Source: Massilia sp. WG5 (GTDB lineage Bacteria > Pseudomonadota > Gammaproteobacteria > Burkholderiales > Burkholderiaceae_D). From it: a stretch of DNA of 64,000 nucleotides. The notes below the pieces were generated by a model. It was given only the letters and a program-made list of their open reading frames with translations, searched no databases and was not told the DNA's origin. The translations under genes and the position numbers were made by a program. Numbering within the stretch: the stretch's first letter is position 1; every line of letters begins with the position of its first letter. The DNA is taken from positions 3,596,001 to 3,660,000 of the forward strand of contig NZ_CP012640.2 of the NCBI RefSeq assembly GCF_001412595.2, written 5' to 3'. Below are positions 37,498-46,221 of the stretch, piece by piece.

Positions 37498-38925
37498 ATG
37501 AATAATCTGTTGCCCTACGCATTCGCACGCGACTACGGCGTGCTGGCGCGTTCCAATGGCGACCCGTCGCAGGCCGTCGAAGTCCTGGTCTCGAACGCGA
37601 CCAAGCCGGCCGCGATCGCGGAAGTCTCGCGCCGCTTCGGGCGCATCGCCCTGCACCGCATGGACCGTGCGGAGCTGGAAGCGGCGATCGCCGCCGCCTA
37701 TGCGAATGCCGGCGGCGACGCCTCCCAGGTCGCCGACGAATTCGACGCCGATCTCGACCTCACCAAGCTGCTGCAGGACGTGCCGGCCATCGAAGACCTG
37801 CTGGAATCGTCCGACGACGCCCCGGTGATCCGCATGATCAACGCGCTGCTCACGCAGTCGCTGCGCGAAGGCGCCTCGGATATCCATATCGAGCCCTTCG
37901 AGCAGACCTCGGTGGTGCGCTTCCGCATCGACGGCGCGCTGCGCGACATCGTGCGTCCGCGCAAGGCGATCCACGCCTCGCTGATCTCGCGTATCAAGAT
38001 CATGAGCCAGCTGGACATCGCCGAGAAACGCCTGCCGCAGGACGGCCGCATCACCCTGCGCGTGGGCGGCAAGCCGGTCGACGTGCGTGTCTCGACCCTG
38101 CCGACCGGCCACGGCGAGCGCGCAGTGCTGCGTCTGCTCGACAAGGAAGCGGGCCGCCTCGACCTCGGCCACCTCGGCATGAGCGAAGGCCTGCTGCCGC
38201 AGTTCGACCGGATGATCAACCAGCCGCACGGCATCGTGCTGGTGACGGGCCCGACCGGTTCCGGTAAAACCACCACGCTGTACGCCTCGCTGTCGCGCCT
38301 GAACGCCAGCACCACCAACATCATGACGGTGGAAGACCCGATCGAATACGACCTGCCCGGCATTGGCCAGACCCAGGTCAACGCCCGCATCGACATGACC
38401 TTCGGCAAGGCCCTGCGCGCCATCCTGCGCCAGGACCCGGACGTGATCATGATCGGCGAGATCCGCGACCTCGAAACCGCGCAGATCGCGGTGCAGGCCT
38501 CGCTCACCGGTCACCTGGTGCTGGCGACCCTGCACACCAATGACGCGGCCTCGGCCGTGACCCGTCTGCTGGACATGGGCATCGAGCCATTCCTGCTGTC
38601 GTCCTCGCTGCTGGGCGTGATGGCGCAGCGCCTGGTGCGCAAGCTGTGCCCGTACTGCAAGAAGCAGGACAGCAATGGCCAGTGGGTGGCAGTCGGTTGC
38701 GAGCGTTGCGGCCATACCGGTTACCAGGGACGGGTCGGCGTCTACGAACTGCTGGAAACGAACGAGCAGATCCGTGCGCAGATCCACAATCAGGTGTCGG
38801 AAGCCCTTATCCGCGATACGGCCTTGAAGTCCGGCATGAAGACCATGCGCGAGGATGGCGAACGCTGGGTGCGCGAAGGCGTGACCACCGAAGCCGAGCT
38901 GGTGCGCGTGACGAAGGCTGACTGA
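37498..38925 (+). CDS. gspE: T2SS ATPase GspE
   Basis: A 475-residue hexameric ATPase that drives pseudopilus extension. It has an N1E-like region, the segment [21 protein letters not shown], Walker [11 protein letters not shown] (near 252), Asp box MTVEDPIEY, Walker [10 protein letters not shown], His box TLHTND, and the zinc-binding tetracysteine CPYC...CERC near residues 383-403 that distinguishes GspE from CpaF. It starts six bases after gspD and its stop overlaps the gspF start by one base. Confidence 0.97.
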   Translation: MNNLLPYAFARDYGVLARSNGDPSQAVEVLVSNATKPAAIAEVSRRFGRIALHRMDRAELEAAIAAAYANAGGDASQVADEFDADLDLTKLLQDVPAIEDLLESSDDAPVIRMINALLTQSLREGASDIHIEPFEQTSVVRFRIDGALRDIVRPRKAIHASLISRIKIMSQLDIAEKRLPQDGRITLRVGGKPVDVRVSTLPTGHGERAVLRLLDKEAGRLDLGHLGMSEGLLPQFDRMINQPHGIVLVTGPTGSGKTTTLYASLSRLNASTTNIMTVEDPIEYDLPGIGQTQVNARIDMTFGKALRAILRQDPDVIMIGEIRDLETAQIAVQASLTGHLVLATLHTNDAASAVTRLLDMGIEPFLLSSSLLGVMAQRLVRKLCPYCKKQDSNGQWVAVGCERCGHTGYQGRVGVYELLETNEQIRAQIHNQVSEALIRDTALKSGMKTMREDGERWVREGVTTEAELVRVTKAD

Positions 38926-40145
38926 TGCCGGCATTCCGCTACGAAGCCGTCGATACCGGCGGCGTCACCCGCAAGGGCGTGCTGAACGCCGACAGCCCGC
39001 GCGCCGCCCGCGCCGACCTGCGCCTGCAGGGCCTGACGCCGCTCGCGGTCGAGGCCATCGCGGCCCAGGTCGACGAGAGCGGGGTGGCGCGCTCGCGCGG
39101 CTTCGGCGAACGCCTGTCCCAGGTCGAGCTGGCCCTGTTCACGCGCCAGCTGGCCAGCCTGCTGGAGGCCGGCCTGCCGCTCGAACAGGCGTTTACGGCC
39201 TTGCTGGAGCAGGCCGAGCGCCCCTACATGCGCGACCTGGTCGCTTCGATCCGCTCCGAAGTGATGGGCGGCGCCTCCTTCTCCAGCGCGCTGTCGCGCC
39301 ATCCGCGCGACTTCGCCGAAATCTACCGCGCCCTGGTCTCGTCCGGCGAGCAGATCGGCCAGCTGGCGCGCGTGCTGGCGCGCCTGGCCGACTACATCGA
39401 GCGCCGCAACGCGCTGGTGCAGCGGGTGCGCCTGGCGTTCACTTATCCGGCGATCGTCACCGTGGTCGCGTTCGCGATCGTGATCTTCCTGCTGACCTAC
39501 GTGGTGCCGCAGATCGTCTCGGTGTTCGCCAACACCAAGCAGAAGCTGCCGGTGCTGACCATCATGATGCTCGGCGTGTCGAACTTTACGCGCGCTTATG
39601 GCATCTATGTTGGTTTGGCCATCGTCGCGGCCTGGTTCATGTGGCGCCGGGCGCTGCAGAATCATGCATTGAAACTGCGCTGGCATGCCTGGCTGCTCGA
39701 CGCCCCGGTGTACGGCCGTTTCGAACGCAGCCTGAACACGGCGCGCTTCGCCAGCACGCTGGCGATCACCACCGGTTCCGGCGTGCCGATCCTGCGTGCC
39801 CTCGAGACCAGCCGCGACACGCTGTCGAACGTGGCCATGAAGGGCCTGGTCGAGGATGCGACCGCCGCCGTGCGCGAGGGCGCGAGCCTGGCGCGCGCAC
39901 TGTCGGCGCAAAAGTATTTTCCGCCGATGCTGGTGCACATGATCCGCGCCGGCGAAATCACCGGCGAACTGCCGGCCATGCTGGAACGCGCCGCCGATTC
40001 CCAGCAGGCCGACCTGGAGCGTCGCGCGCTGACCATCGCCGGCCTGCTGGAGCCGGTGCTGATCCTGGCCATGGGCCTGGTCGTGCTGCTGATCGTGCTG
40101 GCGGTGCTGATGCCGATCATTGAAATTAACCAATTGGTGCGCTGA
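38925..40145 (+). CDS. gspF: T2SS inner-membrane platform protein GspF
   Basis: A 406-residue polytopic protein with two tandem T2SSF domains (about 70-195 and 272-395), each starting with the pattern LALFTRQLASLLEAGLPLEQAF / TARFASTLAITTGSGVPILRAL, and three membrane helices near 170-190, 222-240 and 377-397. It is the platform for GspE. Length and architecture are standard. Confidence 0.96.
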   Translation: MPAFRYEAVDTGGVTRKGVLNADSPRAARADLRLQGLTPLAVEAIAAQVDESGVARSRGFGERLSQVELALFTRQLASLLEAGLPLEQAFTALLEQAERPYMRDLVASIRSEVMGGASFSSALSRHPRDFAEIYRALVSSGEQIGQLARVLARLADYIERRNALVQRVRLAFTYPAIVTVVAFAIVIFLLTYVVPQIVSVFANTKQKLPVLTIMMLGVSNFTRAYGIYVGLAIVAAWFMWRRALQNHALKLRWHAWLLDAPVYGRFERSLNTARFASTLAITTGSGVPILRALETSRDTLSNVAMKGLVEDATAAVREGASLARALSAQKYFPPMLVHMIRAGEITGELPAMLERAADSQQADLERRALTIAGLLEPVLILAMGLVVLLIVLAVLMPIIEINQLVR

Positions 40146-40162
40146 CAGGGACCCTGACACTG

Positions 40163-40945
40163 ATGAACAAGCGTTTACCCCTTCTTTTGAGTTTGCTTGG
40201 CGTGATCCTGCTGGCGGCCTCGCTTGCCTACTGGATCCTGCAGCTCTACCAGCCGCCGCAGCGCCCGCTCGCCGCGGTGCCGCGCACCAGCATGCCGGAG
40301 CCCGGCATCGACGCCGCCGCTACCCTGTTCGGCGGGCAGGTGGCCACGGCCAGCGCGACCAATTACCAGTTGACCGGCATCGTGGCGGCCGGACGCGACA
40401 GCGCGGCCATCATCGTGGCCGAGGGCTCGCCGCCGAAGGCGCTGAAAGTGGGCAAGGAAGTGGCGCCCGGGATCACCCTGGCCGAGGTGCATCCACGCTA
40501 CGTGATGCTGTCCGATGGCGGCGTCATGAAACGGCTCGACCTGGCGACCGACAGCAAGGCGGCGGCGCCGATGGGCGGTCCGCCGGGCGCCCAGGGCGGT
40601 GCGCCCGCCAATGCCGCCATGCCGGCTACCCTGGCGCCGGGGGCGCCCGTGCCGGAGCCGCCGATGTCGCCGGGCGCGGTCCAGCAGCAGGCGGTGCCGC
40701 CGGCCGGCCAGGTCGCGCAGGGCTCGACCTTCCCGGATCCGGGCAACCCGGGCCAGGTCAGCGGGCCGCCGGAAGAGCCGCCGCCGGCCACGCCGAACAT
40801 CGCCGTGCCGAACAACGCGAACAACCCCAACGGCGCGAACAATCCGAACAGCGCGAACAACCCCGCCCCGGCGCCAGTGCAGATGGCGCCGCCAACCCGT
40901 TCGACTAGCAGTCCGGTAGGCGGCCGGGCTCCAAGCACTCAATAA
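40163..40945 (+). CDS. gspC: T2SS inner-membrane protein GspC
   Basis: A 260-residue bitopic protein that couples the inner platform to the secretin. One membrane helix (about 7-28) is followed by the HR domain (about 65-135: YQLTGIVAAGRDSAAIIVAEG...HPRYVMLSDGGVMKRLDL) that binds GspD N0. Instead of a PDZ domain, the C-terminal half is Pro/Ala/Gly/Asn-rich and contains an 18-base tandem repeat. It is the last gene of the operon, whereas gspC is first in most other T2SS operons. Confidence 0.9.
   Translation: MNKRLPLLLSLLGVILLAASLAYWILQLYQPPQRPLAAVPRTSMPEPGIDAAATLFGGQVATASATNYQLTGIVAAGRDSAAIIVAEGSPPKALKVGKEVAPGITLAEVHPRYVMLSDGGVMKRLDLATDSKAAAPMGGPPGAQGGAPANAAMPATLAPGAPVPEPPMSPGAVQQQAVPPAGQVAQGSTFPDPGNPGQVSGPPEEPPPATPNIAVPNNANNPNGANNPNSANNPAPAPVQMAPPTRSTSSPVGGRAPSTQ
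40817..40867 (+). repeat. 18-bp tandem repeat in gspC tail
   Basis: Nearly three units of 18 bases (40817-40834, 40835-40852, 40853-40867) encode ANNPNG, ANNPNS and ANNPA. The frame is kept for any copy number. Confidence 0.85.
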
Positions 40946-40949
40946 GAGA

Positions 40950-41000
40950 GCGTCTGACAAAACCTCCGTAGCTGCGTGCAGCGCCTCGCCGTACGCTCCT
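40950..41000. repeat. Fragment related to the inverted-end element at 53734-53840
   Basis: GCGTCTGACAAAACC (40950-40964) followed 35 bases from its start by CTCGCCGTAC (40985-40994) parallels one end and the core of the 107-bp element, where the same two blocks lie 36 bases apart. The second end is missing. It lies between the gspC stop and the convergent HTH gene. Confidence 0.6.
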
Positions 41001-41010
41001 CTCAGCCCGC

Positions 41011-41742
41011 TTAGCGCCGCAGCGCCGTAAAAGCAGAAAACTCCCACGAGCGGAATCCGACCAGCAAGGTAAAACCGTCGCGTTCGCGCGGCGCCAGGCG
41101 GCGGTCGTTGCGGTGCAGCCGCGCCAGCTCCCCGGCCAGCTGGTAGATTTTTTCCGTCAGTTCGGCGGCGCTGGCCAGCGACAGTCTCGCCGGCAGGCAC
41201 ATCAGCGCCTCTCCCGGACCGTCGAAGCGGCCGTCGAAATAATCCCCCACCACATGCTCGCGGAAGTAGCGCTGCACCGGACCGTCCGGCAGCCAGCGGA
41301 AGGCGTTCGAGACGCGCAGGCTGTAGCGGTTCAGGGGTTTCAGTTCGATCAGGCCGAGCCGGTCCAGTTCGGCCAGCAGGCCGATGCATTCCGGTTCGCT
41401 CAGCCGGTAGGTTTCGATGATCTGCTCCAGGCTCCAGTGCCCGAGGCAGCAGATCGCCACCAGCAGCAGGCGCGGGTTGGCGACCAGCGAGGTTTCCTGC
41501 GGCAGGGTGAGGGTGTCGGCCTGGGGGCGCGCGTCGGCCGCGCGGCGCAACACGTCTTCCATGTTGACGCCGGCGGCCTGGCAGATCTGGGCCAGGCGCG
41601 ACAGGGTCATGTCCTTCTGGCCGAACATGCGCTTGATGCTCGATTCGCTCATCGCGATGCGATCGGCCAGCATCTTGTAGGTAATGCCTGCGGCGCGCAG
41701 TTCGGCGCGCAGGACGTCCAGAACCATGTCGGGGGAGCTCAT
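41011..41742 (-). CDS. XRE-type helix-turn-helix transcriptional regulator
   Basis: A 243-residue cytoplasmic protein. Residues ~8-65 form an XRE/Cro helix-turn-helix (ITYKMLADRIAMSESSIKRMFGQKDMTLSRLAQICQ in pieces). The remaining ~175 residues include a possible winged-helix-like stretch (SLEQIIETYRLSEPECIGLLAELDRLGLIEL) and a C-terminal region of unknown fold. The target genes are unknown. It is convergent with gspC and transcribed alone after the terminator of the upstream small gene. Confidence 0.85.
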   Translation of the reverse strand: MSSPDMVLDVLRAELRAAGITYKMLADRIAMSESSIKRMFGQKDMTLSRLAQICQAAGVNMEDVLRRAADARPQADTLTLPQETSLVANPRLLLVAICCLGHWSLEQIIETYRLSEPECIGLLAELDRLGLIELKPLNRYSLRVSNAFRWLPDGPVQRYFREHVVGDYFDGRFDGPGEALMCLPARLSLASAAELTEKIYQLAGELARLHRNDRRLAPRERDGFTLLVGFRSWEFSAFTALRR

Positions 41743-41784
41743 GGGTTCTGACTTTACAGAAGAACAAGCCAGTCTTCAACGAAA

Positions 41785-41812
41785 AACAACGCCGGCGGGG
41801 GCCGGCGTTGTT
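41785..41812 (-). terminator. Strong intrinsic terminator
   Basis: A perfect 12-bp stem (41785-41796 with 41801-41812) and four-base loop, followed on the minus strand by TTTTC. It begins directly after the stop codon of the small gene at 41813-42010. Confidence 0.85.
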
Positions 41813-42010
41813 TCATTCGTCGTCCGCTTCCAGCTTGACCTTCTTGAGGGCACGCTTGGCGGCTTGCCGTTCGCTGGCCACCGGTTTCGCATGTGGACCC
41901 GCTGCGCGCTGCTTGGCGAAGCCGGCAAAGGGATTGCGCGGCTTGAGCGGCGGCATCGGTTCGACGCGCAGCATCATCTTCTGCCGGGTTGCAAGGGCCT
42001 TGTTTGCCAT
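41813..42010 (-). CDS. Small basic protein of unknown function
   Basis: A 65-residue, Lys/Arg/Ala-rich protein (MANKALATRQKMMLRVEPMPPLKPRNPFAGFAKQ in pieces) with an acidic end EADDE. It has no signal or membrane segment and no family I recognise. AAAGGAGGC lies before the ATG, a strong ribosome-binding site, and a strong terminator follows the stop, both supporting a real gene. It lies 31 bases downstream of hslU in the same direction. Confidence 0.65.
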   Translation of the reverse strand: MANKALATRQKMMLRVEPMPPLKPRNPFAGFAKQRAAGPHAKPVASERQAAKRALKKVKLEADDE

Positions 42011-42041
42011 CTTTGCCTCCTTTCTGATTACAGTACCTCAG

Positions 42042-43388
42042 TTAAAGCACATAACGCGACAGGTCTTCGTTAATCGCCAGTTTGTCGAGCCGCTCGTTGA
42101 CGTAGGCGGTGTCGATGACCAGCTTCTCGCCCGACTTGTCGGTGGCCGAGTACGAGATCTCCTCGAGCAGCTTTTCCATCACCGTGTACAGGCGGCGCGC
42201 GCCGATGTTCTCGGTGCGTTCGTTGACGGAATAGGCAATCTCGGCCAGGCGGTGGATGCCGTCCGGCGCGAACTCCAAGGTCACGCCCTCGGTCGCCAGC
42301 AGGGCCTCGTACTGCTTGGTCAGGCTGGCGTCGGTCGAGGTCAGGATGCTCTTGAAATCCTCGACCGACAGCGCTTCCAGCTCGACGCGGATCGGGAAGC
42401 GGCCCTGCAGCTCCGGAATCAGGTCCGAAGGCTTCGACAGGTGGAACGCGCCCGAGGCGATGAACAGGATGTGGTCGGTCTTGATCATGCCGTATTTCGT
42501 GTTCACGGTGGTGCCCTCGACCAGCGGCAGCAGGTCGCGCTGCACGCCGGCGCGCGAGACCTCGGCCCCGCCGTGTTCCGAACGTGAGGCGATCTTGTCG
42601 ACCTCGTCCAGGAACACGATGCCGTTCTGCTCGACGTTCTGGATTGCCTTCTGCTTCATCTCGTCTTCGTTGACGAGCTTGGCGGCTTCCTCGTCGATCA
42701 GGATCTTCATCGCATCCTTGACCTTCATCTTGCGCGGCTTCTTGCGGGCTGCGCCGACGCCGGCGAACATCGACTTGATCTGTTCCGTCATCTCTTCCAT
42801 GCCCGGCGGCGCCATGATGTCGACCTGGGGCGCGGCGTCGGCCACTTCGATCTCGACTTCCTTGTCGTCGAGGGCGCCTTCGCGCAGGCGCTTGCGGAAG
42901 GTCTGGCGGGTGGTGTCGCCGTCCTTGGCTTCGGTGCTGCTGACGTTGAAGCCGAAGTCGCGCGCCGGCGGCACCAGGATGTCGATGACGCGGTCTTCGG
43001 CGGCGTCTTCGGCGCGCTGGCGGTTCTTCTGCATCTCGCTGGCGCGGGTCTGCTTGACGCCGATGTCGATCAGGTCGCGGATGATGGTGTCGACGTCGCG
43101 GCCGACATAGCCGACCTCGGTGAACTTGGTCGCCTCGATCTTGATGAAGGGCGCATCCGCCAGCTTCGCCAGGCGGCGCGCGATCTCGGTCTTGCCGACG
43201 CCGGTCGGGCCGATCATGAGGATGTTCTTCGGCGTGATCTCATGGCGCAGGGGTTCAACCACCTGCTGGCGGCGCCAGCGGTTGCGCAGGGCGATCGCCA
43301 CCGCACGCTTGGCCCTGCTCTGGCCGACCACGTGCTTGTCGAGTTCCGAAACGATTTCGGAGGGGGTCATATTCATTTGATTGTTCAT
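42042..43388 (-). CDS. hslU: HslU, ATPase subunit of the HslVU protease
   Basis: A 448-residue AAA+ unfoldase feeding substrates into HslV. Conserved parts are [31 protein letters not shown], Walker [10 protein letters not shown] (about 63-71), the pore motif GYVGRD, an inserted I domain (about 110-245), Walker [11 protein letters not shown] and the C-terminal tail DLSRYVL that docks into HslV. It begins three bases after the hslV stop, in the usual hslV-hslU order. Confidence 0.97.
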   Translation of the reverse strand: MNNQMNMTPSEIVSELDKHVVGQSRAKRAVAIALRNRWRRQQVVEPLRHEITPKNILMIGPTGVGKTEIARRLAKLADAPFIKIEATKFTEVGYVGRDVDTIIRDLIDIGVKQTRASEMQKNRQRAEDAAEDRVIDILVPPARDFGFNVSSTEAKDGDTTRQTFRKRLREGALDDKEVEIEVADAAPQVDIMAPPGMEEMTEQIKSMFAGVGAARKKPRKMKVKDAMKILIDEEAAKLVNEDEMKQKAIQNVEQNGIVFLDEVDKIASRSEHGGAEVSRAGVQRDLLPLVEGTTVNTKYGMIKTDHILFIASGAFHLSKPSDLIPELQGRFPIRVELEALSVEDFKSILTSTDASLTKQYEALLATEGVTLEFAPDGIHRLAEIAYSVNERTENIGARRLYTVMEKLLEEISYSATDKSGEKLVIDTAYVNERLDKLAINEDLSRYVL

Positions 43389-43391
43389 TGC

Positions 43392-43928
43392 TCAGTCCAG
43401 CGTCTCGACGATGTGGGACATATTCGTATAGATGCACAGCTCGCCCGCGATGGTGAGCGCCTTCTTGACCACCTCGGCGGGGGCCATATCGGTGTTTTCC
43501 TGCAGCGCCTTGGCGGCCGACTGCGCGTACACGCCGCCCGAGCCGATCGCGCCGATGCCATCCTCGGGTTCGAGCACGTCGCCGTTGCCGGTGATGATCA
43601 GGGTCTTCTCGCGGTCGGCGACCAGCAGCATCGCTTCCAGGCGGCGCAGGATGCGGTCGGTGCGCCAGTCCTTGGCCAGTTCGACCGAGGCGCGCAGCAG
43701 GTTGCCCTGGTGCTTTTCCAGTTTGGCTTCGAAGCGATCGAGCAGGGTGAAGGCGTCGGCGGTGCCGCCGGCGAAACCGCACAGGACCTTGCCCTGGTAC
43801 AGCTTGCGCACCTTGCGCGCCGAGCCCTTCATGACGACATTGCCGAGGGTGACCTGGCCATCGCCGCCGAGTGCGACCTGTTCGCCGCGTCGCACGCTCA
43901 CAATGGTCGTGCCGTGAAATTGTTCCAT
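43392..43928 (-). CDS. hslV: HslV, peptidase subunit of the HslVU protease
   Basis: A 178-residue proteasome-like peptidase. The catalytic threonine follows a six-residue propeptide (MEQFHG before TTIVSVRR). [21 protein letters not shown] and [19 protein letters not shown] are family signatures. A sigma-32-type promoter lies just upstream. Confidence 0.97.
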   Translation of the reverse strand: MEQFHGTTIVSVRRGEQVALGGDGQVTLGNVVMKGSARKVRKLYQGKVLCGFAGGTADAFTLLDRFEAKLEKHQGNLLRASVELAKDWRTDRILRRLEAMLLVADREKTLIITGNGDVLEPEDGIGAIGSGGVYAQSAAKALQENTDMAPAEVVKKALTIAGELCIYTNMSHIVETLD

Positions 43929-43956
43929 AGTTGCCTCGTGGTTGATTGCTCACCAA

Positions 43957-43984
43957 ACGTGGGGCTATTTCACTTAATTACAAG
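43957..43984 (-). promoter_or_regulatory. Sigma-32 (heat-shock) type promoter of hslVU
   Basis: On the minus strand CTTGTA (43984-43979), a 14-base spacer, then CCCCACGT (43964-43957), compared with the consensus CTTGAA-N13-15-CCCCATnT. The -10 end is 28 bases before the hslV start codon, giving a short leader. hslVU is a classic sigma-32 target. Confidence 0.8.
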
Positions 43985-44018
43985 ACGAAACTGTCGCGTT
44001 CGCTGGCCGGACCGAGAT

Positions 44019-45374
44019 TCAATACTTGTGCGCGTACAGACGCGCGTACTCGCCCGCGCCCAGCAGGCGCAGCAGGGCGGCGACGAGATGGTTCAGGTCG
44101 CGTAGTTCGATGCTGCGCTTTGCATCGGCACTGCCGGCGCCGGCCAGCTGGCGCAGGCGGGCGACGAGGGCGGTGGCCGCCGCGTAATCGATGCGCGCCA
44201 GGCGCGAGCAGTCCAGCACCAGGGAGGCGTGCGGGCCGGCATGGGCGTCGATCGCGTCCAGCAGCGCCACGCTGTTGCCTTCGATGAGGCCCGGGAGCAG
44301 GAAGCGGTCGCCGCTGCTTGCAGGACTGTCCGCCGTGGCGCCGACGCTGACCGCGGCGCGCGCCGGCGCTTCGAAGGAGGGCGGCGAGACTTCGAAGGTG
44401 ACGCAATAATCCATCGCGGTCTCTTCGAAATCCTTTTCGCGGTTCATCAGGAGCAGCAGCTCGAGCAGCAGCAGCCAGGGTGCTTCGCCGGCCCCGCGCT
44501 CGCCGATCGCCAGCATCGGGCGCAGCACGGCGATCAAATGGTCGGCGCCGGCCACGACCAGCTCGCGGCCGCCCTGGCGCAGGGTTTGCAGGGCCGCGAG
44601 CAGGACTGCGCAGCCTTCCGGCGTGGCCGAGGCGACCGTGCTGAATTCCAGGCGCACCAGCGGCAGCGTCGAGTCCAGCACGCGCGCCAGCTGGGCGCCG
44701 GCGGCGCCGTCGAGGCGGCCCGACAGGCTTGCGGTCGGGGTCGCACCGGCGAAGGCCTGGGCGGACGATTGCGCCCCCAGCGGCGCCAGGAGGGGCGAAT
44801 ACGCCGGCGGCGAGGTCTCGAAATGGCTGGCATAGTCGATCGCGATGCTCTCGAAGGCCGGCTCGCGCCCCGTTGCCTGGTACAGGTCGAACAGCATCCA
44901 CCAGGGCTGGCGCTCGCCGCGGCAGGCGCTGTCCAGGCAGGCCCGCAGCGCCTGTTCCGCCGCCTCGACCTGGTTGTTGGCATACAGGATCGCCGCTTCC
45001 TCGACCGCCGGCGCGCTCGACGGCGCTACCGCCGCGTCCGGCATGTTTTCTTCCACCAGCAGGTCGGCCGTGTCCAGGTCGAGCAGGGGAGCGCTGGGCG
45101 CGCCCGAGGCGACCGCCGGCGCGCGCCGGTTGCCGGCCCAGGCCTGGTCGTCGAAGATGTCGGCGGCCATCTGCAGCTCGATCTCGTCGATCTTGGCCGC
45201 GGTTGCGCGCGCGATCTCGCGCTGGCGCTCGCGTTCGGCTTCGGTGTCGAGCGGCATGCGGGTTGTCGGCGCGAACATGCTGGCGGGATCGGGCGCAGTG
45301 GGCGCGCGCGGGCGTGCGCCGGCCCGCGCGTCGGGCGCCTCGGTCTTTTTCTTCAGGAAGGAAAAGAGTCCCAC
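44019..45374 (-). CDS. Tandem STAS-like domain protein
   Basis: A 451-residue cytoplasmic protein. After a basic start (MGLFSFLKKKTEAP) and an Ala/Pro-rich linker come two copies of a module: a helical segment ending in AFESIAIDYASHFETSPP or DFEETAMDYCVTFEVSPP, each followed by a STAS-like domain (about 220-305, with LVRLEFSTVASATPEGCAVLL, and about 355-445, with ASLVLDCSRLARIDYAAATALV). STAS domains act in anti-sigma-antagonist or lipid/nucleotide binding pathways. No partner kinase is nearby. I know it only as a conserved protein beside hslVU in Burkholderiales. Confidence 0.75.
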   Translation of the reverse strand: MGLFSFLKKKTEAPDARAGARPRAPTAPDPASMFAPTTRMPLDTEAERERQREIARATAAKIDEIELQMAADIFDDQAWAGNRRAPAVASGAPSAPLLDLDTADLLVEENMPDAAVAPSSAPAVEEAAILYANNQVEAAEQALRACLDSACRGERQPWWMLFDLYQATGREPAFESIAIDYASHFETSPPAYSPLLAPLGAQSSAQAFAGATPTASLSGRLDGAAGAQLARVLDSTLPLVRLEFSTVASATPEGCAVLLAALQTLRQGGRELVVAGADHLIAVLRPMLAIGERGAGEAPWLLLLELLLLMNREKDFEETAMDYCVTFEVSPPSFEAPARAAVSVGATADSPASSGDRFLLPGLIEGNSVALLDAIDAHAGPHASLVLDCSRLARIDYAAATALVARLRQLAGAGSADAKRSIELRDLNHLVAALLRLLGAGEYARLYAHKY

Positions 45375-45514
45375 GTCGGTCCTTGTCTACCGTTTTCACC
45401 GGTCGAGACAGTAGCACGGCGGCCCGCCGCGCATGGCGCGCACGCCTGAGCTGCGTCAATCGACAGGCAAGCCGACGCTAGTGTATCCCAAGGGAAATAA
45501 CTATGTAGCTCAAA

Positions 45515-45548
45515 TAAAAAAAGCATGCGAGTGACGCATGCTTTTTTT
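45515..45548. terminator. Bidirectional intrinsic terminator after dksA
   Basis: An 8-bp perfect stem (AGCATGCG at 45522-45529 with CGCATGCT at 45535-45542), flanked by eight A on the left and seven T on the right, so it can terminate in both directions. It lies 18 bases after the dksA stop. Confidence 0.9.
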
Positions 45549-45565
45549 AGCGGAGCCTGTCACGG

Positions 45566-46018
45566 TCAGTCGCCGTACAGCTTCTGCTTCAGTTCGCGAC
45601 GCTGCTGGGCTTCCAGCGACAGCGTTGCCGTCGGACGGGCGATCAGGCGCGGAATGCCGATCGGCTCGCCGGTTTCTTCGCACCAGCCGTATTCGCCGGC
45701 TTCGATGGCGGCCAGCGACTGCTGCACTTTCTTGAGCAGCTTGCGTTCGCGGTCGCGGGTGCGTAGTTCGAGCGCGTGTTCTTCCTCGATCGTGGCACGG
45801 TCGGCCGGGTCCGGTACCAGGACCGTCTCGCGCAGGTGTTCTGTAGTCTCGCCGGCATTCTTGAGCAGCTCCTTCTCGAGCTCCTGCAGCCGGTTCTTGA
45901 AGAACGCGAGCTGAGCCGGGTTCATGTAGTCGTCGTCGCTCATCGCCCGAATTTCTTCTTCCGTCAGGAGGCGGTCTTCGGGCTGCGCCACGGTATTCGG
46001 TTTCGTTGTTTTAGTCAT
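45566..46018 (-). CDS. dksA: RNA polymerase-binding factor DksA (one-cysteine type)
   Basis: A 150-residue secondary-channel factor that with ppGpp controls rRNA and amino-acid promoters. The coiled coil (about 35-105) carries the tip DPADRAT with the two acidic residues needed for activity. The C-terminal zinc-finger region has only one of the four cysteines: C113 is kept and the others are T116, S134 and A137 (CEETG ... LSLEA). This matches DksA of many alpha- and betaproteobacteria, which fold without zinc. It has its own terminator and stands alone. Confidence 0.95.
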   Translation of the reverse strand: MTKTTKPNTVAQPEDRLLTEEEIRAMSDDDYMNPAQLAFFKNRLQELEKELLKNAGETTEHLRETVLVPDPADRATIEEEHALELRTRDRERKLLKKVQQSLAAIEAGEYGWCEETGEPIGIPRLIARPTATLSLEAQQRRELKQKLYGD

Positions 46019-46102
46019 GACTTCACTTACCTTTGATACGACAGAGTTTCCATTTTATCAGCTTACTCAGCGGTTACTCTTGTTGCGGTGTGCGCTGGTT
46101 CG

Positions 46103-46153
46103 CTGCCGTGACGGCAGGGTTGGCGCCCTGCCTGTCCCGCTGTATTGCGGGAC
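46103..46153. other. Cluster of three hairpins between cobW-type gene and dksA
   Basis: CTGCC/GGCAG (46103-46117), GGCAGGG/CCCTGCC (46113-46132) and GTCCCGC/GCGGGAC (46134-46153) are perfect stems. The first two share bases 46113-46117 and exclude each other. There is no T tract. It lies in the dksA leader or in the 3' region of the GTPase gene. Confidence 0.55.
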
Positions 46154-46221
46154 TGTTCAGTCGTTCAACTACCGGCTTGCACGGTCAAGCTGCCTGACCT
46201 GCAATACAGAACCGGAGTAGT

